From the NCBI GenBank assembly GCA_001313365.1, contig BBFS01000011.1:1-64000 (forward strand): a stretch of DNA of 64,000 nucleotides, read 5' to 3'. Under the pieces are notes generated by a model. That model ran no database searches and had not been told where the DNA came from. It saw only the letters and a list, made by a program, of their open reading frames with translations. Positions 47,749 to 57,037 of the stretch are shown piece by piece. Within the stretch, counting starts at the first letter, position 1, and the number at the start of each line of letters is the position of its first letter. Source of the DNA: Paenarthrobacter nitroguajacolicus JCM 14115 (GTDB lineage: Bacteria > Actinomycetota > Actinomycetes > Actinomycetales > Micrococcaceae). The position numbers and the translations under genes were made by a program.

Positions 47749-47808
47749 GTGCTTAAGCTCAAGCGACTGGCCAAGCGCCGTTCCAAGCTGAACTTCGTGT
47801 TCAACTAA
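47749..47808 (+). CDS. mccA: Microcin C-like precursor peptide (MccA-type), 19 residues ending in Asn
   Basis: GTG at 47749-47751 opens a 19-codon frame encoding MLKLKRLAKRRSKLNFVFN, stopped by TAA at 47806-47808. AAGGAG at 47735-47740 sits 8 nt upstream, an ideal ribosome-binding site, so this is a translated gene although it is far below normal gene-calling size. The peptide has four Lys and three Arg (net about +7) and a hydrophobic tail NFVFN ending in Asn. In the known microcin C system the precursor is a heptapeptide ending in Asn, and MccB attaches AMP to that C-terminal residue. A 19-mer with the same obligatory C-terminal Asn, next to an MccB-like gene, fits this scheme. An in-frame GTG at 47740 would add three residues but overlaps the binding site. 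Confidence 0.8.
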   Translation: MLKLKRLAKRRSKLNFVFN

Positions 47809-47822
47809 ACCAAGAATAAATA

Positions 47823-47854
47823 GTGGGGGGGGCCACGCACCGCGTGGTCCCCAC
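47823..47854. terminator. Strong hairpin between peptide gene and mccB-like gene
   Basis: The stem is GTGGGG (47823-47828) plus CCACGC (47833-47838), loop acc, then GCGTGG (47842-47847), a bulged t and CCCCAC (47849-47854). The G run 47825-47832 is probably inflated. A hairpin at this spot is a feature of mcc operons, where partial termination or RNA stabilisation gives excess peptide mRNA over mccB mRNA. No T tract follows, so read-through or 3'-end protection is likely. Confidence 0.65.
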
Positions 47855-47873
47855 TCATCATTGGAGGCAAGAA

Positions 47874-48919
47874 TTGGCAGCCGTAACCTACTCCCTCAAG
47901 CAGTCGCTACCGGTCATCACCACGGAAACGGCCGTGCAGATCGGATTGGCACCGCCCAACGCAATCGAAATCGAGGACGCTCCAGACGGGCTGGCTGAAC
48001 TACTCAGCTTCGCTTCACAGCCACGGACACTCGACGATCTGGGAGCAAGGCCGAACTCCTGCTGGGTGAAGGCTCCGGAGAGATCGTCGAGGAACTTATC
48101 GACGCCGAGATTCTGGTGCCGTACAGGTTCGACCTCTCCGGCCGGTACAGCCGTCATGACCTGTACTTTGAACTTGCGCACAGCACGGGCCCGGAGCCAG
48201 CGATCTGCTGCGCAGCCGAAAGGTCACGCTGATCGGTGTGGGCGGGATCGGGACGAACGTAGCCATGCAGCTCGCAACAGCCGGCGTGGGTTCCATTGTC
48301 CTGGTCGACGGGGACACTGTAGAAGAAAGCAACCTGACCCGGCAGTACCTCTTCACGGCGCAAGATATTGGTACCCCCCCAAAATCCAGGCCGCTGCACG
48401 GAACCTTCACCTCAGGGCCCCCCCGACATCAACACGGTGGAAGTCGCCTCCATGATCTCCGGGGGGGTGGAAGATCTCCTGCCTGTTTTTCAGGACTCGG
48501 ACTTCGTTGTGGTCTCCGCCGACACGCCCCCCCAGGAAGTGCTCGAGTGGTCTAACCAGGCGTCCATCGCCACCGGCACGCCTTTCACCTGCGCGGGGTA
48601 TCAAGATACGCGTGGAGTGGTAGGCCCTGTTGTACGGCCAGGAGTCACCCCTTGCCTGCAATGCGCAGCAACAGATAACGACGGCAGGACCCAATCACAG
48701 GCCTCGCTCTCCACAACAAACCTCAATAGCTCGTACCAGGCTCCTAGCTTTGGGCCGCTTAACTCCATCGTGGCTTCCATTACCGCCATGGAAGTGTTCC
48801 GCTACCTGCTTACCGGATCCACCAACCTTGACGGCAGGAGGCTGGTGTTTGACTCCCTGGAGTTGGCGTCGGAGTTCGAGGGTTTCGCCAGGAATGGCCA
48901 CTGTGCTGCCTGCTCCTGA
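47874..48919 (+). CDS. mccB: MccB-like ThiF/E1-family peptide adenylyltransferase
   Basis: About 345 residues. TTG start (47874) 6 nt after tggagg, reading AAVTYSLKQSLPVITTETAV. Residues 1-110 form a winged peptide-clamp-like domain (LAELLSFASQPRTLDDL, then GEIVEELIDAEILVPYRFDL). The E1 core follows: KVTLIGVGGIGTNVAMQLAT (nucleotide loop), VLVDGDTVEESNLTRQYLFT with Asp and Arg, FVVVSADTPQEVLEWSNQ (catalytic Asp after SA), AGYQDTRGVVGPVVRPGVTP, CLQC and C-terminal CAAC zinc cysteines, SFGPLNSIVASITAMEVFRY. This order and the SAD, AGY, GPxxxPG blocks match MccB of E. coli, which converts the C-terminal Asn of MccA to a nucleotide P-N adduct using two ATP. Breaks near 48046, 48200, 48376-48381, 48419-48424, 48465-48470 and 48530. 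Confidence 0.85.
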
Positions 48920-49386
48920 CTGCAATAAGGGCACGGCGCTCGTTGCCCTAACGGGGGGGCCTACGTGGTCGCCTCGATCGCGGCAACGGTGGCCAACAGA
49001 AATTTCTGGCCCATCGCGTCAAACAATATGTTCAATGCCAAGTTCAGGGACCGCGTCTCAAGATTCGCAGTTGAATTCCACATGCCTGATGGAACAACGG
49101 TTGCCTGCGGCCCGGCGAACTGCCTTCCAACCCAGTTCTTCCGGGCCGGAGCAGTGTTCGCCAGCATCTTCATGGGTGAGGATGAGCAACCGAAGAACGT
49201 CCTCTGCCAGAGAATCGTCCGGAGGCTTCGCAGCAACGCGTGGCGACCGTTTGACGAGGTTCGCGCCCCCCCGCTCACCTGCCCGACCCTCCCTTGAGGA
49301 TGGACATCCTGGTGGCAACTACTGTTCGGGGAATGCCTGAGGAAAAGGAAATTGTGTACAGCTATGTTCCGACAACTTCGCAGTAA
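48894..49386 (+). CDS. Single-TM protein partnered with an HTTM protein (SdpA-like position)
   Basis: About 160 residues. The reading starts MATVLPAPDCNKGTALVALT, then a membrane segment GAYVVASIAATVA, NRNFWPIASNNMFNAKFRDR, VSRFAVEFHMPDGTTVACGP, FFRAGAVFASIFMGEDEQPK, CQRIVRRLRSNAWRPFDEVR and a C-terminal MDILVATTVRGMPEEKEIVY. W-P-x(4)-N-M-F after a first TM helix is common in proteins encoded beside HTTM membrane enzymes. The ATG overlaps the mccB-like gene by 26 nt and its end overlaps the next gene by 23 nt, so it is part of the operon. Breaks at 48953-48958 and 49267-49273. Function unknown. Confidence 0.6.
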
Positions 49387-50206
49387 ACCAGTCCAACTCC
49401 GTCGGGTACGCAATGCGGCAGTGTGGGCTGTTGCCGCCCTGGCGCTGACGCTCCGCCCCCGGCCCGGCTACAGCCCGGGACTATCGAGCTGCAGTTTCTG
49501 CACAGGAGTCAGCGGCCGATCGCAGGCTGATGACGGGATCGCCTGGAAGAGCCGACGCACGGCAGCCGGACTGCTGATGGCCGCCGCGGCGGCCAGCGAG
49601 GTTTGTGGAGACCCCCCCGGGGCAAAGCCCTCTTCTTGGATTCGGCGGGCCGCGCTGGGATTGTTTTTGGGAACACGGGCTTTGGATGCCCGCTCCCTAC
49701 CGGGCCGCTGGCCGTATGACACATTCATTGAAGCGGTACTCGTCATCAGTCAGATGTCCAAGCCGGGCAGTGGCCAGTCCCCCCCGAACCTGCCGCTTTC
49801 GGTCTCACGGGTTGCGCTATACCTGCCCTACACGCAGGCCGGTTTGTCCAAACTCCTCCACGGCTATGACGCTTGGGTCAGGCGCGGCGATGCCAACCAT
49901 ATTTATCACTCGCACCTGTTGGCCTCGGATACTCACCCGTTTGCCCAAGAGCGATACAGAGTGCCGGTTCGTGCCCTGACCCGCACAATTCCCTTTCTTG
50001 AATTAGTCGCACTCCCCCCCCTTGCGCTCATTCTTCCCGGCAAGTGGCGGATTGTAGTTCCCTGCTGCACCACCATCTTTCACATGGTCATTGCCCGCAC
50101 GTGGAATATCAGCTTTTGGCAGGCTCCCGTAATGCAATGGCTTCTCACTTCAGTGGAAAAGCAGCCCGACCTTGTCACCATTCTCCAATCATCCCGAGGT
50201 AAATGA
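49364..50206 (+). CDS. HTTM-like (SdpB / vitamin K-dependent carboxylase-related) membrane protein
   Basis: About 280 residues, ATG at 49364. Several TM segments: NAAVWAVAALALTL, AALGLFLGTRALDARSLPGR, WPYDTFIEAVLVISQMSK, then LPLSVSRVALYLPYTQAGLS, KLLHGYDAWVRRGDANHIYH, IPFLELVALPPLALILPGKW, RIVVPCCTTIFHMVIARTWN. The run x-Q-A-G-x-x-K-L followed by a Trp and a later FH(M/L) is typical of the HTTM superfamily, which includes gamma-glutamyl carboxylase and SdpB. In the Bacillus SDP system SdpA and SdpB mature a peptide toxin. Here the pair sits inside a peptide-nucleotide operon. Region 49460-49620 has unresolved frame slips. Confidence 0.6.
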   Translation: MFRQLRSKPVQLRRVRNAAVWAVAALALTLRPRPGYSPGLSSCSFCTGVSGRSQADDGIAWKSRRTAAGLLMAAAAASEVCGDPPGAKPSSWIRRAALGLFLGTRALDARSLPGRWPYDTFIEAVLVISQMSKPGSGQSPPNLPLSVSRVALYLPYTQAGLSKLLHGYDAWVRRGDANHIYHSHLLASDTHPFAQERYRVPVRALTRTIPFLELVALPPLALILPGKWRIVVPCCTTIFHMVIARTWNISFWQAPVMQWLLTSVEKQPDLVTILQSSRGK

Positions 50207-50207
50207 C

Positions 50208-51433
50208 GTGTCATTAGCAAAGCCATGGCAGCGACGTTTGCACCTCACGGGCATGTGGGTGAATTCGTTGGGTGGCGGTGCTACAACATCGCCCTGCCGC
50301 TCATAGTTCTGCAGACAAGCGGCAGCCTTGCCCAGATGTCCATTGTTGCCGTGGCATCACAACTTCCGAAGGCTTTCCCCGGAGTGCTCATCGGAGGACT
50401 CGCAGATCGGATGTCCCCCCCGCGCCATGACCCACATCGGCTATTGGGGTCAAGCACTGGTTGTTGCTGCAATGGCGCTGCTGATAGGCCCTTGGCACAC
50501 TCCCTTTTGGGTCCTCGTACTAGGCGCCTTCCTACGCGGCAGCCTCGACATGTTCGCCCGGACAGCCACCTTCGTGGCCATCCCGAAGATGTACGGTGAC
50601 GGCACTGCGAAATTCAACGCAGCAGTTTCCACCGCGTGGACCTCAGCTTCCATCGTGGGGCCGGCAATTGGTGGAGCCTTGAGCGCCGTCTGGGGTCCGT
50701 GGTGGTTGCTGGCCGTTGACGCAGTGTCGTTTACGGCTATTGCCTTGATCATGAATTTCCTGCCGTGGCCGGAGCGCCCCAGCAGCCTGCCGGACCGGCC
50801 AGGTTTCTACAAGGAACTGTCTGCCGGGTACCGGAGACTTACCCAAATCCATGGTTGGTGGCGTTTTGCCGGGACAGTTGTCCTCGTCGGCTTCCTGTCA
50901 GCCCCCACTGTCAACTCTGGCGATCTTCCAGACCTCCGTTGGCCTCAAGGGTTCCACCACGGAAGTAGGAATCGTGGGCGCAGCGGCCGCTGCGGGCCTC
51001 TTCTGCGGTTCGATTCTGTCAGGATTGTTCTCCGATTGGCGCCCAAACGTACTGATGCAACGCTCCTCATGGCTTATGGCAGCAGGAGCCTTGCTCTTCT
51101 TCATCCCGTCGTGGATTGCCGTGGCTAGTGCCTTTTCGTCGTCTGTACGGGCGGCATTGCATGGACGGTGGGACGCACATCCCTCATCCATCAACAGATT
51201 CCCTCGTCTGACCTGGGCAAGACCATGACGGCAGTCCAGTTTCTTGAAACTGTATCCAGTCCCCTCAGCCTTGCAGTTGCCACGTTTCTTATGGGCGTCT
51301 CGTCATTCATGGCCTTTGGCTCCATCCTCCTGGCAGCCCTGCTTTCGGGGGGGTGCTTGCGATCAATTCAGACTCCATGCTGAAGCCAAGTGAAGTGAAA
51401 GGAGAGATCAAGCAGGCGGAACCTGTCCAGTAG
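50208..51433 (+). CDS. MFS exporter (MccC-type role)
   Basis: About 405 residues, GTG start one base after the TGA of the previous gene. Reads SLAKPWQRRLHLTGMWVNSL, IVLQTSGSLAQMSIVAVASQ, FPGVLIGGLADRMSPRAMTH (TM2-3 loop), LGAFLRGSLDMFARTATFVA, STAWTSASIVGPAIGGALSA (the drug-exporter motif C, GxxxGPxxGG), LAIFQTSVGLKGSTTEVGIV and LIHQQIPSSDLGKTMTAVQF. Twelve TM helices. MccC of the E. coli mcc operon is also an MFS exporter and gives producer self-protection, so this is likely the toxin exporter. Breaks at 50278-50282, 50415-50420, 50924, 51140 and 51348-51353. Confidence 0.8.
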
Positions 51434-51466
51434 TTTCACGCTGTCCCGGACAGGCAGCTGCGTTTG

Positions 51467-52372
51467 TCAGTTGCCCCCCCGGCGCAACTTCCGGCTTTGG
51501 ACAACTGCATGCGTTTTGCGCAGCGCATCAATGGAAGCCTCATATGACTGCTGGGCGACGCCCACGAACAGGCAGTCAACGAGCATCATCTGCGCTATCC
51601 GGCTACCCATGGCCCCAGGCGGAATGGGGGGGTCTCCCGTGCTGCCGTGGTCAATACAATGTCCGCTGCCAGCCCCAGGGTGAGTCTGCATGGTTGGTGA
51701 TGGCGATGGTAACGGCTCCGGCCGCTTTGCCCGCTTTCAGGTAATCGACAGTGTCGTCGGTCGCGCCTGAGTGCGAGATGGCAACGGCGACACATTCGGC
51801 GTCGAGCAGTACCGCTGAGGTGAGGGCGGCATGCACTTCTGACCAGACGAAGGAGACCAGGCCAATCCTATGCAGCTTTTGCTGCAGGTCCTGACCCACC
51901 AATCCTCCCGCTCCCACGCCGAAGATGTCGATCTTCCGGGAGCTGGCCACCACGTCAATGGCTCGAGCCAGCTGTTCGACATCCAGCACCTGGCAGTATC
52001 GGCGATGGACATGGTTTCGTTGAATGCGATTTTGGAGACGATGTCTTGCAGCGAGTCGGCAGTGTTGATGTCCTCGTAGACCTCGGCCGGAACGCCATGG
52101 GCCACACTTTCACGGGCAGTTTCACGCGCAAGATCCAGGCGGAGATCCGAGTAGCCGCCGTAGCCCACCTTTTTGTAGAACCGGACCACCGAGGTGGTGG
52201 ACGTCCCGCACTCCTCAGCCAAATCGCCGATGGACATGGTGGCAGCCCGCGATGGGTCCGACAGGACCAACTCAGCCACGGCACGCTCCGATGGGCGTAA
52301 CGCTGGCAGGACAGAGCGAATCCGCACCAAAACAGTGCGGGACAACTGTGCGTTAGCCGACGCTTCCAGCAT
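51467..52372 (-). CDS. MurR/RpiR family transcriptional regulator
   Basis: About 300 residues. The start MLEASANAQLSRTVLVRIRS follows ggaaggaaatc. HTH region LRPSERAVAELVLSDPSRAA, then DLAEECGTSTTSVVRFYKKV. SIS domain IDIFGVGAGGLVGQDLQQKL, LVSFVWSEVHAALTSAVLLD, AVAISHSGATDDTVDYLKAG and ITNHADSPLGLAADIVLTTA. MurR-type proteins bind N-acetylmuramic acid 6-phosphate. It diverges from namZ, which fits control of cell-wall sugar recycling. Breaks at 51680, 51626-51631 and 51988. It converges with the mcc-like exporter. Confidence 0.83.
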
Positions 52373-52549
52373 GATTTCCTTCCGAAGGGTCAAACCGGAT
52401 CCAGGGTTTCACCCGAGCTTTGTCATTAAGTTACACAAGCATGGACGCGAAGGTAAGTCATTGACGCGCTACCGGCAAGCGAATACGGTCGGCGTAAGGA
52501 AAGTCACAAAACTTGTCATGCTCCTCGCTCTCCTTCGAAAGGCTTCTTC

Positions 52550-53853
52550 ATGGCTCTCGACCGTAGAAAACTGCTCCATGCTTCGGGGGGCTGGCGGCCG
52601 CTGTCGCCGTCGTCGCGCCCTTTGCCCCCAGCGCAACCGCCAGCACGAACCAGACCCGGCCGGGGAAGCCGGCATCTCCAGTCAGCGGCGCCGATGTAGC
52701 CGCCGCCAACGGCTGGAGCATCTTCGCCGGCCGCAAAGTGGGAGTTATTACCAACCCCACCGGCGTCCTGGCGAACTTCCGCACAATTGTGGATGACATG
52801 GCGGCCAAAGGTGTCGAGGTCGGAGCGGTCTTCGGACCCGAGCACGGCTTCAGGGGGGGACCGCCCAGGATGGCGCCAGCGAAGGAACATCCGTGGACCC
52901 GCGGACCGGCATCCCGGTCTACGACTCCTACGGGGGGGCCACCGTTGCCGACTATGTGGGCTTCTTCGAAGCCTCCGGGGGGTGGACACCATCTGCTTCG
53001 ACATTCAGGATGTCGGCGCACGCTTCTACACCTACATCTGGACCATGTGGGGGGGAGCCATGCAGGCGGCATCCAGGACCGGTGCCACGTTTGTTGTCCT
53101 GGATCGCCCGAACCCCATCGGCGGCCAGGCACGCGGACCGGTCCTGCAGAAGGGGGTTCGAATCCGGCGTCGGCCAACTGGGCATTGCGCTCCAGCATGG
53201 GATGACGGTGGGCGAGCTCGCCAAATACTTCAACGCAGTTCACCTTCCGGCCGCCGGCCTCAAGTCCATCCAGGACCTTCAGGTGGTGGAGGTCCAGGGA
53301 TGCGCCGCGACATGACGGGACCGGACAACCGGGCGGCGTGGATCCTGCCGAGCCCCAACATGCCAACACCCGAAACCGCCACCCTGTACCCCCGGCACGG
53401 CCTTGTTCGAGGCCACCAACATGTCAGAAGGTCGCGGAACCACCCGGCCGTTCGAACTCATCGGCGCGCCCTACGTGGACTATCGCTGGGCGGAGGCCTG
53501 AACAGCAAGGGCCTTGCGGGTGTCACCTTCCGCGAGGCGTACTTCCAGCCGACACTTTCCAAGAACCAGGGCCTCATTTGTGGTGGCGTCCAAGTTCACA
53601 TCACCGACGCGCCCGCGTTGAAGCCCTGGAAGTGGGCACCCACATGCTGGTCGAAGCCAAGCGCCTGTATCCCGGTTTCGGTTGGCGTGGCGACGGCGGA
53701 CGGTGGATGGGCCTGCTGAGCGGCTCAGCCCGCTTTGCTGAACAGCTCGACGCCGGTGCTGGCGCCAAGACGATCATGGACAACTGGCGGTCCGAACTGG
53801 ACCAATTCGTGCGCGACACCCGCGAGTACCTCCTCTACAACGGCAAGCGCTAG
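52550..53853 (+). CDS. namZ: Exo-beta-N-acetylmuramidase NamZ (DUF1343), secreted
   Basis: About 430 residues. A twin-arginine-like signal starts [20 protein letters not shown]. The mature part has [101 protein letters not shown] and [15 protein letters not shown], which are DUF1343 signatures. NamZ cleaves terminal MurNAc from peptidoglycan fragments; the Tat signal places it outside the cell. The nagZ-like gene follows by 54 nt, and together they would strip MurNAc and GlcNAc alternately. Breaks at 52586-52591, 52853-52858, 52935-52940, 52977-52982, 53155, 53299, 53393 and 53489. Confidence 0.87.
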
Positions 53854-53907
53854 TCCTACAGACACACAAACCTCAACCGCAACAAGGACGATGGGATTGG
53901 GATTCAC

Positions 53908-55971
53908 ATGCAAAGACAACGAACTTCACTCATGACGGCGGCGGCCACCGCGCTGTTAATGACGGGCGCAGGGGGTGTTGGCTGGCACGGGCACTGCACT
54001 TGCGGCCGTACCCACCACGGAAAATACGACGACGGTCTCCGCCTCGCCTGACATCGAGGCGATGATCGCCGGCATGACTCTGGACGAAAAGATCGGCCAG
54101 ATGACCTGGACGCACGTCTACGGATCATCAGCGGACGACACCTCCATGGCAGCAAAGAATCAAGAGCGGTACGGCGTCAACACACCCGCGGAGGTGGTGG
54201 AAAAGTACAACCTCGGAGGCGTCCTCTACTTCGCATGGTCCGGAAACACCGCCAACCCCCCCCAGCAGGTTGCCGGTCTCTCCAACGGCCTGCAGCAAAC
54301 GGCAATGCGGGAGGACGGAAACGGCATCCCACTGGCGGTCACCATCGACCAGGAAGGTGGTTTGGTTGCCCGCATCGGGCCACCCGCCACGGTCCTCCCG
54401 GGCAATATGGCCCTCGGCGCCACCGCTGACGCGAATCTTGCCAAGCGCAAGGTGAGATCCTGGGCTCCGAAATGCGTGCCATGGGTATCAACGTAGACTT
54501 CGCACCGGTCCTGGATCTCAACTCCAACCCGGATAACCCCCGTCATTGGCATCCGTTCCATGGGTGAGGACCTGCACTGGTCAGTGCACTCGGGGTCGCC
54601 CAGATAGCGGGCATTCAGGCGCACAACGTAGGTGCGGCCGCCAAGCACTTCCCCCGGCCACGGCGACACCTCAGTGGATTCCCACTACGGCCTGCCCACC
54701 GTTACCTACGATCGCGAGACCCTCAACCAGCATCTGAAGCCATTCAAAGCCGCAATCGATGGCGGCGTGGACATGGTCATGACGGCACACATCATTGTGG
54801 AGGCAATTGACCCGGAGATGCCCGGCACCCTGTCCCACAAGGTACTCACGGGCTTGCTTCGGGATGAAATGGGCTTCAAGGGTCTGGTGACAACCGATGC
54901 CTTGGATATGGCGGCAATGGCTGCCGAATGGCCTCAGGAAGAGATCGCAGTGAAGGCGATCCAGGCCGGCTCCGACATCCTCCTCAACTCCCCCCCGATG
55001 TGGATGCGTCGTTCGCCGGGGGGGTTCGCGCCGCCGTCGGATCCGGCGAGATCACCGAGGCCCGCCTGGACGAGTCAGTCCGAAGGATCCTTGAATGGAA
55101 GGTCAAGCGCGGGGGGGTCTTCGAGCAACCCTTGGCCGACCCCGCCGCTGTGGACACCCTCGTGGGCAGCGCAGAGAACCTGGCCACGGCCAAGCTGATC
55201 TCCGAGCGTGCCGTCACGCTGCTCCGCAACGAAGGCCAGGTTTTGCCGCTCGCTTCGGGCAGCTCGGTCCTCATGGTGGGCGCCGGTTCAGCATGGCCGG
55301 AGCTCGTCGGTCCAATCCTTAAGGATCAGGGATTCGCGGTGACGGAAGACTACGAGGATGGGGGGGCCTCACCGTCCGCGGCCTACCGCGCGCGTGCCGT
55401 AGCCGCCGCCGGCAACGTCGACGCCGTCGTCTTCGCTTCTTACAACGCGACCAGCAACGCTGCGCAGCAACAGATGGTAGCGGAACTCGCAGCCACGGGG
55501 GGACGCCGGTCATCGTTGTGGCCACGCGAAATCCCTACGACATCAGTGTCTTCCCCCGGTGCCGACGCGGTGCTCAACAGTTATGGGGGGGTCAAGGAGG
55601 TTAACTTCCACGGCGCCGTCCGCGCCATTTCGGGCTCCATCAACCCGAGCGGCAAGCTGCCGGTCAACATTCCCGAAGCCGACGGCGACGGCGTCCTGTT
55701 GCCGTTGGGCTTCGGCCTGAGCTACGAAACGGCGACGCCGGCGGCCGTCACCTTTACCGACCGACCCGGCCGTGGGCAGGATGACTACACCATCCCCTCC
55801 GTCGCGGGTGTGTCGTACCTGGTTGACGGGAAGGTAGTCGCGGCCGGGAGCTACAGGAAACCTGCCGGCACGGTGACCGTCACCGCCGAACCCAAGCCGG
55901 GATACGTCTTCACCGCTGGCTCCGTCACCGAGTGGAGCCACGCGTTCACCACCGGGCTACCCAAGTCCTAG
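53908..55971 (+). CDS. nagZ: Secreted beta-N-acetylglucosaminidase, GH3 (NagZ-type)
   Basis: About 685 residues. Signal peptide from [20 protein letters not shown] to TALAA. The GH3 domain has [56 protein letters not shown], the NagZ signature [20 protein letters not shown] (general acid/base His with Asp), [15 protein letters not shown] and the nucleophile Asp in [18 protein letters not shown]-terminal (alpha/beta) sandwich and a short beta tail ([20 protein letters not shown]) follow. It releases terminal GlcNAc from cell-wall fragments. Breaks near 53969, 54255-54262, 54453, 54650, 54990-55024 and 55499-55503. Confidence 0.88.
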
Positions 55972-55977
55972 GAAGAG

Positions 55978-56992
55978 TTACACCACCGGAGAGTTCATCA
56001 GTGCGACCGTGATGAGCAGGGCAATCCCGAACATCGGCAGGCAAAGAATGATGTTGGTTAGGCGGTTGTCCCTCATCACGGCCACGAACTCCCGGAGGAA
56101 GGCACTGGGCACGAAGTATCTGGCCGTGGGAGCGCCCACAACCTCGGCGTTGATCCTCTGGCGCCGGGACAGGAGCGCCGCACGGAGTACGTGGTAGTTG
56201 TTGGTGCACACAAGCAAGCCCATGAATGCCCCTATCTGCCAACAGGCAACCGAGTACGCAAGGTTCTCGCGGGTGGTGGTGGCCTGGTTCTCCTCCAACA
56301 CGTCCGTGGCAGCCGCGCCTTTGGCCACCAGGTACTCCTTCATCGCTGTGGACTCCGGCCGGGGTTCATCCGGGCCTTGGCCCCCGGAAGGTACCAGGAC
56401 AGGCTTGGCCGGGGGGGTGTCGCCGTCGTAAATTTCCAAGGCCTTGTTCAAGCGGGCGGCGAGCAACGGCGGGACCTTGCCGTTGATCAGGCCGGAGCCG
56501 AGGACGATGACGGCCGCCGGGTTCGGGCTGAAACGCATCCGCGAATACACCACCGCGTATCCCAGGAACACCACGAATGCGCAGCCGAGGTACGAGCAGA
56601 GGAAGAAGGCCAAAGCAGCAATTCCGGCCAACACCGGCTGCCCGCTCAGCACAAAAAGGAAGGCGACTACCGGGGGCGAGGAACACTGCGAGTCCCACCA
56701 CGATCGGCAGGAAGCTGGTGATGCCGGGACCTTCCCTGCGGACCATCGTGATGCCGTTGGCTATCAGGAAACCGGCGAACACGAAAATGCTCACTACCGG
56801 GACTACCAAGACCACCAGGTTCAACCATTCGAACCACGGGTTCAGGTCTACGAGGAACTCCAGAAGGGCCTGCAGGAGGAACCATGCCGCCACCAGCAGG
56901 AACACACCGTTTCGGAGCCGACGCCGGTCGGACTGGAACGAGGCCAGGAAGAGCCCCCCCGCAAAGAGAAGTCCAAGGACCAGGTTCAGCAT
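55978..56992 (-). CDS. YdcF/SanA-like DUF218 membrane protein
   Basis: About 338 residues. The N-terminal half has five hydrophobic helices (NLVLGLLFAGGLFLASFQSD, GVFLLVAAWFLLQALLEFLV, LNLVVLVVPVVSIFVFAGFL, ITSFLPIVVGLAVFLAPVVA, GIAALAFFLCSYLGCAFVVF). The DUF218 domain follows: AAVIVLGSGLINGKVPPLLA, LVPSGGQGPDEPRPESTAMK, DVLEENQATTTRENLAYSVA, CTNNYHVLRAALLSRRQ. The family is linked to envelope-barrier maintenance and lipid-II-related processes; the catalytic role is unclear. Breaks near 56665 and 56410-56416. It converges with nagZ (7-nt gap). Confidence 0.8.
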
Positions 56993-57037
56993 GATCCAAG
57001 CCTATGCGCTGGGACTGGTGCCCTCGCGCTGCGCCGG

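Noticed and set aside
47874..48919. ThiF/MoeB partner for the MoaD-like gene at 31714
   Set aside because: It is 16 kb away in another operon, and its N-terminal clamp-like domain plus MccB-like blocks fit a peptide substrate better.
48894..50206. A complete SDP (SdpABC) toxin system
   Set aside because: No SdpC-like preprotoxin is present; the only peptide gene is the Asn-ended 19-mer before the MccB-like gene.
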